NCBI RefSeq assembly: GCF_000014965.1
Contig: NC_008554.1
Span: 2,344,001-2,408,000 of the forward strand
Origin: Syntrophobacter fumaroxidans MPOB
GTDB lineage: Bacteria > Desulfobacterota > Syntrophobacteria > Syntrophobacterales > Syntrophobacteraceae
Length of the DNA: 64,000 nucleotides
Direction of reading: 5' to 3'
Part shown: piece by piece, positions 53,177 through 60,479 of the stretch
Layout of the letters: each line of letters opens with the position of its first letter
Position numbering within the stretch: position 1 is the stretch's first letter
Notes under the pieces: generated by a model
The model's input: the letters and a program-made list of their open reading frames with translations, nothing else
Told to the model about the DNA's origin: nothing
Databases searched by the model: none
Made by a program: the position numbers and the translations under genes

Positions 53177-53969
53177 AGACGAAAGCGCCGGGGCGGCGGC
53201 CGTTGCGGCGCCGGGTAGCCGCGTCATGCCGCGTCCGGGTCTGAAAGCGTGGCGAAGACTCGGCCAACTGGCCATGCTCGCGGTCGTCGGGCAGTGGTCC
53301 TTTTACGGGATTTTCCGTTGTCCCTTCCTGGTTCCTTACATCAGTTGCGAAACCTGCCCGGTGATCACGTGCCATGGGCGGATACTGAGCCTCTTCTGGG
53401 GTTTCTGGCTGCTCCTGCCGTTGTCCGTGGTTTTCTTTGGAAGGGCTTTCTGCGGGTGGGCATGCCCCGGCGGACTGGTCAATCAGCTGCTCGGCACTTC
53501 GGCGCCGATTAAGTTGCGAGTGCGAAACGTCCTCACACGGTTTGCACCTTTGGGCATGGTCCTGGGCGTTGCCGTCGCGCTTTACGCGTATTTCGCGCTG
53601 GGCCAGCCCCGTGCTGCCGTTCCCATCCGCGTGGGCGGTTTTTTCGAATCCGCGGCCCTCACTTTCGAGCATGCCAACACGCTGTGGTTGGTCAGGACCT
53701 TTTTCGTGCTCGGATTCCTGGCCTTGGGACTGGCGCTCGCCAACGGCTGGTGTCGTTTCGCCTGCCCCACGGGCGGCGTGCTGGAGATTCTCAAGAGATT
53801 CGCCTTGTTCAGGTTTTACAAGACGAGCGACTGCAACGAGTGCGACAAATGCCTGCAGGTCTGCGAAATGGGAACGCGCCCCGCTGAAATGAACTGCAAC
53901 AACTGCGGCGACTGTCTCGACGTTTGTCCGGCGGACGCGATCCGTTTCGGCAGGAAGAAGTCCGACTAG
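53169..53969 (+). CDS. NapH/NosR-type membrane polyferredoxin
   Basis: 266 residues, overlapping the preceding gene by 8 bp. About four membrane spans surround two cysteine pairs of the NapH kind (FCGWACPGGLVNQ and GWCRFACPTGGVLE). An earlier CETCPVITC and two C-terminal [4Fe-4S] ferredoxin motifs (CNECDKCLQVCEMG and CNNCGDCLDVCPADA) follow the family plan. It would pass electrons between the quinone pool and a partner at the membrane. Its stop codon is immediately followed by the next start (TAGATG). Confidence 0.85.
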   Translation: MPRDESAGAAAVAAPGSRVMPRPGLKAWRRLGQLAMLAVVGQWSFYGIFRCPFLVPYISCETCPVITCHGRILSLFWGFWLLLPLSVVFFGRAFCGWACPGGLVNQLLGTSAPIKLRVRNVLTRFAPLGMVLGVAVALYAYFALGQPRAAVPIRVGGFFESAALTFEHANTLWLVRTFFVLGFLALGLALANGWCRFACPTGGVLEILKRFALFRFYKTSDCNECDKCLQVCEMGTRPAEMNCNNCGDCLDVCPADAIRFGRKKSD

Positions 53970-54851
53970 ATGCTCCATGACGCCCCGAGGCACCAGCCGC
54001 ACAGCCGGCACCCATGTTTCGACGCGGCGGCCGGCCGGTTTTACGGTCGCATTCACCTGCCCGTGGCGCCGCGCTGCAACATCCGATGCGGCTATTGCAA
54101 CCGGTCCTGCGACTGTGTCAACGAGAGCAGGCCGGGGGTGACGAGTGTTGTGCTCGAACCCGAGGAAGCCGCATCCCGGCTGGAGAAGGCCCTGCGCGAG
54201 ATGCCTTTCGTCTCGGTCGCGGGCATCGCCGGTCCGGGCGACCCTTTCTGCGAGCCTGAACGAACCCTGAGAACGCTGGAGCTCATCCGGCGCAAACACC
54301 CGGACCTGGAGCTCTGCCTGTCCTCCAACGGTCTGAACGTCCGCGACTTCATCCCTGATCTGTCCGGCCTGGAAGTCCATTTCATGACCGTCACGATGAA
54401 CGCGGTGTCGCCCGACATCGGCGCCCAAATATACACCGACGTCCGGATCGGGCCCGACGTGCTGCAGGGCCGCGATGCGGCGGCGGCACTTCTTGAAAGG
54501 CAGATGGAGACCATTGCCGGGTTGAAGGCGAAACATCTTGCGGTCAAAGTCAACACGGTGCTCATCCCCGGAGTGAACGACCGGCACGTGTGTGCCGTTG
54601 CGCAATGCGCGGCGAAGCTGGGAGCCGATCTGATGAACCTGATCGGCATCATCCCGCTCCCGGGCACGGCCCTGCAGGATGTCATCCCTCCATCGGCGTC
54701 GCACCTCGCCCGGCTGCGGCGCACGGCCGCGGTCTTCCTGCCCCAGATGCACCATTGCCGACGGTGTCGCGCGGATGCCGCGGGGCTCCTGGCCGACGAC
54801 CGATCGTGCAGGCAGCTCCCTTCGACCCGGTGCTCCACCGCTTCCGCTTGA
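53970..54851 (+). CDS. NifB-like radical SAM enzyme without NifX domain
   Basis: 293 residues, starting at the base after the previous stop codon. The N-terminus has HPCFDAAAGRFYGRIHLPVA followed by the radical-SAM motif CNIRCGYCNRSCDCVNESRP, exactly the NifB arrangement. The ESRPG element and the C-terminal HHCRRCRADAAGLLADD are NifB-specific; the latter carries the extra cluster-ligand cysteines. NifB makes the carbide-containing precursor of nitrogenase cofactors. No other nif gene is in the window, and the protein stops where the optional NifX-like domain would begin. Partners here are the Tat binding protein and the polyferredoxin. Confidence 0.85.
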   Translation: MLHDAPRHQPHSRHPCFDAAAGRFYGRIHLPVAPRCNIRCGYCNRSCDCVNESRPGVTSVVLEPEEAASRLEKALREMPFVSVAGIAGPGDPFCEPERTLRTLELIRRKHPDLELCLSSNGLNVRDFIPDLSGLEVHFMTVTMNAVSPDIGAQIYTDVRIGPDVLQGRDAAAALLERQMETIAGLKAKHLAVKVNTVLIPGVNDRHVCAVAQCAAKLGADLMNLIGIIPLPGTALQDVIPPSASHLARLRRTAAVFLPQMHHCRRCRADAAGLLADDRSCRQLPSTRCSTASA

Positions 54852-54923
54852 CTGTCCCCCCGGTTTGAAGCATCCTCTCTTCAATCGTACACGAACAAAT
54901 GACCCGGGGAGGCTGGAATACCG

Positions 54924-55913
54924 ATGACGCGCTACGCCCTTTCGACAATCGTCGTGATGATCGCGCTCCTGGCGACCGGCTGCATCAAACCCAAAATCAC
55001 GGTCTTCCCGGATGCGACCGAACCCTTGCTGGAACACACTCTGCAGGGCGAGGGCAAGGACAAGGTCCTGCTGATCCCGGTCAAGGGATTCATCTCGGAC
55101 ACGTCTCGAGGGTTCGTTCTGCGTCAAAAACCGGCCATGGTGCAGGAGATCGTTTCGCAGCTCAAGAAGGCGGAGAAGGACAAGACCGTCAAGGCGGTGC
55201 TGCTCAAGGTGGACTCGTCGGGCGGGTCCGTGAGTGCAAGCGACATCCTCTACCACGAAATCATGGAGTTCAAGCGCCGCAGCGGGGCGAAGCTCGTGGC
55301 GGTGCTGATGGGGACGGCGGCATCCGGCGGGTATTACATCGCTCTGCCCGCGGATAGCATCGTGGCTCATCCGAGCACGATCACCGGATCGGTGGGCGTC
55401 ATTTTCATCAGGCCGAAAGTCACCGGGCTGATGGACAAGATCGGCCTCGAGGTCGAGGTGGACAAGTCCGGCAGGAACAAGGACATGGGATCCCCCTTCC
55501 GAAAAACCACGGCGGAGGAGCAGCAAATCCTGCAACACCTGATCGATGAACTGGCGAGGAAATTCATTGACCTCACGGTGGCTCACCGCAGGCTCGAGCC
55601 GGCCGCCCTGGCCGACGTCTCCACGGCGCGCGTCTATCTCGCCGAAGAGGCTCTTCGCCTGGGACTGGTGGACAAGGTGGGATACGTCGACGATGCTTTG
55701 CGAGAGGCGCAGACCCTCGCCGGCCTGCCTCCGAACGCCAGGGTGGTCGTCTACCGGCGGGCCGAATACCCCGACGACAACCTGTACAACGTTTCCACGA
55801 GCAAATCCGACGGCGGCAGAATCAGCCTCATCGATCTCGGGCCGGCGGATTCCTTCTCGTCGCTTCACAGCGGCTTCTATTACCTCTGGCTCCCCGGAGC
55901 GGGCGGCGAATAA
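54924..55913 (+). CDS. SppA-like S49 protease, lipoprotein
   Basis: 329 residues with a lipobox (VMIALLATGC, cysteine at ~20), so it is probably anchored on the periplasmic face of a membrane. The S49 catalytic serine is in MGTAASGGYYIALPADSIVA. The general-base lysine is in EVDKSGRNKDMGSPFRKTT. Such short SppA forms clear cleaved signal peptides or degrade membrane proteins. A ~73-bp gap separates it from the NifB-like gene. Structured element C begins at the base after its TAA. Confidence 0.85.
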   Translation: MTRYALSTIVVMIALLATGCIKPKITVFPDATEPLLEHTLQGEGKDKVLLIPVKGFISDTSRGFVLRQKPAMVQEIVSQLKKAEKDKTVKAVLLKVDSSGGSVSASDILYHEIMEFKRRSGAKLVAVLMGTAASGGYYIALPADSIVAHPSTITGSVGVIFIRPKVTGLMDKIGLEVEVDKSGRNKDMGSPFRKTTAEEQQILQHLIDELARKFIDLTVAHRRLEPAALADVSTARVYLAEEALRLGLVDKVGYVDDALREAQTLAGLPPNARVVVYRRAEYPDDNLYNVSTSKSDGGRISLIDLGPADSFSSLHSGFYYLWLPGAGGE

Positions 55914-56216
55914 TACGAAGTTGCGTTCAAGATGGTTCTTTCAAGCACAAAAGAGCGGGGGAATGATTCCCCCGCACCCCCCAAGTTTCGGCCACACGCG
56001 CAAGCGCGTGAGGCCGAGTGCTCGGCGCTGTCGGCGACTGGCCGAAGGCCGCCGCCGCAGCGCCACACGGAGCCCCGAAGCGGCTTGGGGGTGTGGGGGA
56101 TACGTCCCCCACGCTTTTAGAGTATCATTTAGAACGCAATTATCCATGCCCCCTGCGACACCCGCGAAGCATGAAAACAGACTCACCCGGGAATCTATTT
56201 TCTAGGTAAATCCGTA
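55914..56216 (+). repeat. ~305-bp structured element, copy C, directly after the sppA-like stop
   Basis: The plus strand starts TACGAAGTTGCGTTCAAGAT immediately after TAA (55911-55913) and ends with AAATCCGTAT at ~56216. It matches the other two copies read from the minus strand. It contains the same GCGGGGGAA and GTGGGGG hairpins. Minor changes are CTT for ATC after the first terminus and TAAATG for AAAATG near the inner repeat. Confidence 0.85.
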
Positions 56217-56286
56217 TAAGGCGCTCCAGGCAAACCTCACCCGGGAAGAGGCCTGGCTCCCGGGGCGGGCGGAGAATAGATGAGAG

Positions 56287-56455
56287 CGAGGTGCGTTCAA
56301 GATGACGCAACATCTGCCCGGCGCGTGGTGACGCGGGCGGGGATAAACCTCGGGGACCGTGCGGATCCGTAGGGTGGGCACGGTTCCTCCGTGCCCACGA
56401 TCAGGCCGGGCCTCGTGCACCCGCACTCGTCATGATCGCTGCGAAAGCATGCGGC
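56287..56455. repeat. Dispersed repeat D, copy 3
   Basis: GTGCGTTCAAGATGACGCAA opens the block; the GTGGGCACGG/CCGTGCCCAC hairpin follows, then CACCCGCACTCGTCATGATC. It matches 17640-17880 but without the ~60-bp middle. It ends directly before the stop codon of the convergent channel gene. Confidence 0.75.
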
Positions 56456-56457
56456 TT

Positions 56458-57606
56458 TTAACCGGCATCGAGACTTTCAATGTATCTGAGTCTCAGGCTG
56501 TCGATGAAGCCTTCGTCGCGGAGCTCGAGGATGGTCCTGTTGATCCGCGCGATTAAAGCGGGGTCCCGAGCGGCGAGCTGTAGGCTCACGGGAATCGCGA
56601 TCAATTCCTCGGTGAAGGCTTGCCCCACCACTCTCACCTTCTTGCCTTCGGCGCGCATGACTTGAGCGGCGTGCACGAGGAAAGGATAGTCGAACACCGC
56701 CGCATCCACCTCATTTTCGAGGAGTTTCAAGTACCCATCGACCGGGTTTTCCACCTGCACGATCTTCTTTGGTCCCAGTTCCTTGACGGAATCATAGCCG
56801 GTCGTCCCTTCAACCACCGTCACCTTCTTCCTGGCAAGATCGTAGTAATTGGCGACGGAACCGATGTCGAACCTGTGCGCGACATACTCCCCGACCATTT
56901 GAGCGCTGATTACCGACACAACGAAAATGCCGGTGAGCCAGATCGGGACGGCGATCAGCCGCGCCAGCCAAATCCGCGGGACAAGATCGCCGAAACCGAT
57001 GGTCGTTTTGATGGCAAAAGCGCACCACATGGCTTCGAGCACTCCCGGAATGTAACGCTCGCTCACCAGTGGATTCTTCTTGCGTTCGACGATCCACAGG
57101 ATGTGCCCGTAGAGGATGTTGAGGACAACGAGCAGGACCACTGCATGCAAGATCGCGGAGGACCACAGGACTCCGGCGAACACCGCGAGGGGGCGGGCCG
57201 TTTTGACATTGACCAGGATCCCCTGCCCGGAAACGTAGTAGGGATAGAGAAATTGCATGGAATGCGCGCGCTTGCCCGTCATGGTGACCGTGGCGAGGGC
57301 GAAGTCCGCCTTCCCTTCGGACAGCGCCTGCAGGGCTGCCGGGAAGCGACTCGTTTCCTCCAGGTGATACTTGATCCCCACCCGCTGGGCGATTTCCCTC
57401 CACAGTTCCACCTCAAACCCGAAGTACTCGCCGTCGGTCGCCCTGCCACAGAAGGGCAATCCGCTCACGAAGACGGCGACGGCATAGTCCTTCTCGTCCT
57501 GTGCGCCACGCGCACCCCCCCGCAAAACCGGGACAAGGCATACCGCCACCGCCACCGCCACCGCCGGAATCCACCCCCGCATCAGCCGGTACCGCATCGG
57601 TTTCAT
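56458..57606 (-). CDS. GluR0-like ligand-gated potassium channel
   Basis: 382 residues from the ATG at 57606, with TGGAGTG upstream. A signal peptide (GWIPAVAVAVAVCLVPVLRG) is followed by lobe S1 of an amino-acid-type periplasmic binding domain (residues ~40-140: GEYFGFEVELWREIAQRVGI, KADFALATVTMTGKRAHSMQ). Then come a membrane helix (VLWSSAILHAVVLLVVLNIL), a pore loop with the potassium filter KTTIGFGDLVP, a second helix (VPIWLTGIFVVSVISAQMVG), and lobe S2 (KVTVVEGTTGYDSVKELG onwards). This is the order S1-M1-P-M2-S2 of prokaryotic ionotropic glutamate receptors. The ligand is unknown. A plain transporter binding protein is excluded by the intact pore loop. Confidence 0.88.
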   Translation of the reverse strand: MKPMRYRLMRGWIPAVAVAVAVCLVPVLRGGARGAQDEKDYAVAVFVSGLPFCGRATDGEYFGFEVELWREIAQRVGIKYHLEETSRFPAALQALSEGKADFALATVTMTGKRAHSMQFLYPYYVSGQGILVNVKTARPLAVFAGVLWSSAILHAVVLLVVLNILYGHILWIVERKKNPLVSERYIPGVLEAMWCAFAIKTTIGFGDLVPRIWLARLIAVPIWLTGIFVVSVISAQMVGEYVAHRFDIGSVANYYDLARKKVTVVEGTTGYDSVKELGPKKIVQVENPVDGYLKLLENEVDAAVFDYPFLVHAAQVMRAEGKKVRVVGQAFTEELIAIPVSLQLAARDPALIARINRTILELRDEGFIDSLRLRYIESLDAG

Positions 57607-58351
57607 GGAGCACTCCATCTCAATCTGTCGTTCACCACCCACCCGCATCGTCCGGCACGGCAACCGGAAGCCGGTCCGCTCGGGGGCACCTGCCCGTTCT
57701 CGAAAGGTCCGAAAAGTGCATCGCCATCCCCTTGGGTTCGGCGACTCCACACCGGATGCAAGCCGGCAGCAGCCGGGTGTCCCGGGGCCCCCGGCACCAA
57801 ACCGGACATATCGTCCGGCCCCGGCAACCCGAAGCCCGTGCGCCCGCACAGGCTGAGACCTCAAGACAGCCCGCTGTCCCCGCGGGCCCGACTGCTCACA
57901 ACAAACGCCGCTCCCCGCGCGAATCTCCATCCGGCCGGCCGGGAACCGCGCCCCGGCAATCGCCCGTCTCGAATTGATGACTGTATTTTGCAGGATTCTT
58001 TCATTATACTCCATGAGAATCGTCTCGAATCGGCCGGCAGTTGAAGAACGGTCGCAGCGATGGGTGGAGGCGCAGGCAGGACGGTCCATCGTTTCATGCC
58101 GATTTGCGTCCTGCATGGAAAACGGAGCCGGGCGGCATCGGGGCACGTCGCCGAGGGGTCGATTTTCATCGTTCGAGGACGGCCCCGGCACACGAAAATT
58201 TTTGGGAAACGCCACGGCCCGGCACACCCTCGCGCTTCGTCGCGCGTTCCCGGCCCGTGCCCATGCGCGGAAAGGTCCCGGGCGCTTCCGGGCGGCCGAC
58301 ACGCCGGCCCCAATCGGGGCGGCGACAGCGACCGTGGAGCAGATTGCGGAA
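57607..58351. other. Divergent intergenic region, 745 bp, nothing recognised
   Basis: Between the channel gene and plsC. The plsC frame is open from ~57974 but its translation there is Arg/Ala/Gly-rich and not protein-like. A TATACT near 58005 has no matching -35 box. No repeat family of the window was found here. Confidence 0.35.
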
Positions 58352-59029
58352 ATGAGCCCTGCAACCGTCAACGTCTTGGGAACGAGGTTTGCCTTGCCGC
58401 GTTTCGACCTTGTCCGCGTTCATACGTTCTTTCTTCAGACCGTCTGCCGGCTCCTCGCCTTCACCGTGTTCCGGCTGAAGATCGTCGGCCGGGAGAACAT
58501 CCCTTCGCGCGGTCCCGCGGTTCTGGTCTGCAACCATGTCAGCTACGTGGACTGGCTGATTCTCACAGCGGCCTTCCGGCCCGTGATCCGGTTCATCATG
58601 CACCACAGCTTCTTCCACGTGCCGTTGCTGCGCCGCATTTTCAAGGACGCAAAGGTCATTCCCATCGCGAGCGGCCTGGAGAGTCCCGCACTCCTCGAGG
58701 CTTCTTTCGAACGCATCGCAGGTGAGCTTGAAAAAGGCGAGATCGTGTGCGTGTTTCCCGAGGGAAGGCTGACCCGGACGGGGAACACCATCTCTTTCCG
58801 GCCGGGCGTCGAGCGGATCGTTCGCACCACGCCGGTCCCCGTGATCCCCTTGTGCTTGAACGGCTTGTGGGGGAGCTACTTCAGCCGCAAATACGGGAAG
58901 CCGATGAGCACCAAGCCCTTCCGCCGATCTTGGGCAAGAACCCTGCTTGTGGTCGGAAAACCCGTTCCCCCCGGGGAAGTCACCGCGCCCGGGCTGCGCC
59001 GAATCGTGGACAGCATGAAGGTGGATTGA
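58352..59029 (+). CDS. 1-acyl-sn-glycerol-3-phosphate acyltransferase (PlsC family)
   Basis: 225 residues from the ATG at 58352; the longer open frame was rejected as non-protein-like. Acyltransferase motif I is CNHVSYVDWLIL (H-x4-D). Motif III is FPEGRLTRTGNTISFRPGVE, and the IPLCLNGLWGS segment fits the last motif. An N-terminal hydrophobic stretch anchors it to the membrane. It acylates lysophosphatidate or a related lysolipid. A tiny gene follows after 5 bp. Confidence 0.85.
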   Translation: MSPATVNVLGTRFALPRFDLVRVHTFFLQTVCRLLAFTVFRLKIVGRENIPSRGPAVLVCNHVSYVDWLILTAAFRPVIRFIMHHSFFHVPLLRRIFKDAKVIPIASGLESPALLEASFERIAGELEKGEIVCVFPEGRLTRTGNTISFRPGVERIVRTTPVPVIPLCLNGLWGSYFSRKYGKPMSTKPFRRSWARTLLVVGKPVPPGEVTAPGLRRIVDSMKVD

Positions 59030-59034
59030 AGAAG

Positions 59035-59211
59035 ATGGGAGATTCGCTCAAACGGCGGGAAACCGCGGGCTCGACCCCCGTAGAATTCGACTGCCTCACC
59101 CCGAAGACGCGGGAGGAGAGAGTCGACGTGTCCCCCTGCGGAACGGAGGGGTGCTTGTGGGACGAGGAATACTGGTCCGCGGCGGGCATGCCCGAACCGG
59201 AAGAAACGTGA
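59035..59211 (+). CDS. Small protein of unknown function downstream of plsC (58 aa)
   Basis: ATG at 59035, with GAAGAAG just upstream and only 5 bp after the plsC stop, so it is probably co-transcribed. The sequence (ETAGSTPVEFDCLTPKTREE, VDVSPCGTEGCLWDEEYWS) is acidic with three cysteines. The position and ribosome site are the main support; a family was not recognised. Confidence 0.5.
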   Translation: MGDSLKRRETAGSTPVEFDCLTPKTREERVDVSPCGTEGCLWDEEYWSAAGMPEPEET

Positions 59212-59280
59212 TGTCGATGCGGAGTTGCCCCTGGCCGGTGCTCATTTCAAGGGTTCGGAACGAGTCGCGACCTGACGATC

Positions 59281-59523
59281 TCACCCCAGGCGTCGTATCG
59301 CCTCACGCAACGACGCAACGGCGCCACGAAAGCCTCCTGCTTACGTCGGGCGACTTCCGCCGGCAGACGCAAAGCCGCTCAACCTGTCGATCTCACCCCG
59401 TCGCGCGCGGAGGCGCGACTCCTCTCGTTTCCAGCAGCTCATTCGTTGCGGCGTTGCGCCGTGGCGTGAGAACGCGTTGCGTTGAAAATGCCGGCATCGG
59501 GCGGGCGGGCATAAAGCCCGCCC
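59281..59523. repeat. Dispersed repeat E, copy 2
   Basis: It matches 28894-29139 along its whole length, with scattered substitutions. It ends GGCGGGCATAAAGCCCGCCC, an extra GGCGGGC/GCCCGCC hairpin, and then runs into further repeat sequence. Confidence 0.8.
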
Positions 59524-59827
59524 CTTAGTGGGGCGGCCACGACGGAAGAGGCAAGCGCATTGGGACCGTGGGCTGCGCTGTCGCGCAACCCACCCTACGC
59601 AACCCAAAAGTCGACAAAGAACACAGTTGCCACGTTTGACGGTCCCATCCGTCCGCACAACGGCAGGGTTTTATCCCCACCCGCGTCACCTACCGCCATG
59701 TTTGACCGGCACATCGGTTTGTAGCAAGGGGCGGGGTTTGTCCCGCCGACGGCTCATCGTCCCTGCCGAGGCAATATCGAGGCCATCCGGCGAACTGGTG
59801 TTGTGTCATCTTGACCTTGAATCGGTA
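59524..59827. repeat. Mosaic of intergenic repeats before ferritin
   Basis: 59535-59603 corresponds to the GACCGTGGGCTGCGCTGTCG region of the 17.9-kb hairpin. 59668-59815 is an inverted repeat D with ~90 bp of extra sequence in the middle. No gene was seen; the end of ferritin lies at 59828. Confidence 0.65.
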
Positions 59828-60361
59828 CTATTGAGCCTTGCCCCCGAGGACGGTTGTCCCCGGCGGAACCGTGAAAGTCCGTTGCCCCAACTCCCGGTCC
59901 AGCATGAAGAGACCCCCGTGACTGTCCCGGATGAGCTTCAGCTTCTGAACAATGGCATCGGTGCTCGCTTCCTCCTCGACCTGTTCCGCCACGAACCATT
60001 GCAGGAAATTGTTGGTGGCGTGATCCTTCTGCTCCATGGCGAGGTTGACCAGGGCGTTGATGAGCCCCGATACCTTCACTTCATGCTGGAAGGCGTTTTC
60101 GAACGCGGCGAGCGGCGACACCCAGGTCGAGGGCGGCCCCGGCACGGGCGCCAGGATCGCCTGCTGGCCACGGTCACCGACATAGTCGAAAAACTTCATG
60201 GCGTGGGTCAACTCTTCGAGGGACTGGACTTCCATCCACCGCGCGAACCCGGGCAGGCCGATCTTCTTGAAGTGGGAAGCCATGGACAGGTAAAGGTATG
60301 AGGAATAGAGTTCCGCATTCAACTGCTCGTTCAGCGCCTTTTCCATTTTGTCGCTCAACAT
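59828..60361 (-). CDS. Ferritin (non-haem, Ftn type)
   Basis: 177 residues, ATG at 60361 with AAAGGAT upstream. The four-helix diiron protein keeps the ferroxidase-centre residues: [40 protein letters not shown] and [17 protein letters not shown]. It oxidises and stores iron and protects against peroxide. The C-terminus ([16 protein letters not shown]) is slightly longer than usual. It is followed by repeat debris downstream. Confidence 0.92.
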   Translation of the reverse strand: MLSDKMEKALNEQLNAELYSSYLYLSMASHFKKIGLPGFARWMEVQSLEELTHAMKFFDYVGDRGQQAILAPVPGPPSTWVSPLAAFENAFQHEVKVSGLINALVNLAMEQKDHATNNFLQWFVAEQVEEEASTDAIVQKLKLIRDSHGGLFMLDRELGQRTFTVPPGTTVLGGKAQ

Positions 60362-60479
60362 GACCGTTGATCCTTTCCTTGACCGGGTTATCGAGAGTTG
60401 CTCCCGCGCCGGTGACGCCACCCGTTCACTCCGGGGGATATCCAGGTCTCCCACCGGAAAACCGCTTTATGCCGCTCTC

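Noticed and set aside
18224-56112. Conserved short open frame within all three stop-codon elements (starting MGD(V/I)SPTPP)
   Set aside because: It is Arg/Ala/Pro-rich, lacks a ribosome site, and its conservation is explained by the conserved hairpins and overall DNA identity.
18119-56216. Target-site duplications flanking the stop-codon elements
   Set aside because: The bases outside the two ends of copies A and C were compared and no matching direct repeats were found, so insertion by a typical DDE transposase is not supported.
57974-58351. N-terminal extension of the PlsC-like protein
   Set aside because: The upstream frame is open but its translation is low-complexity Arg/Gly/Ala with no similarity to acyltransferases; the ATG at 58352 gives a normal family length.
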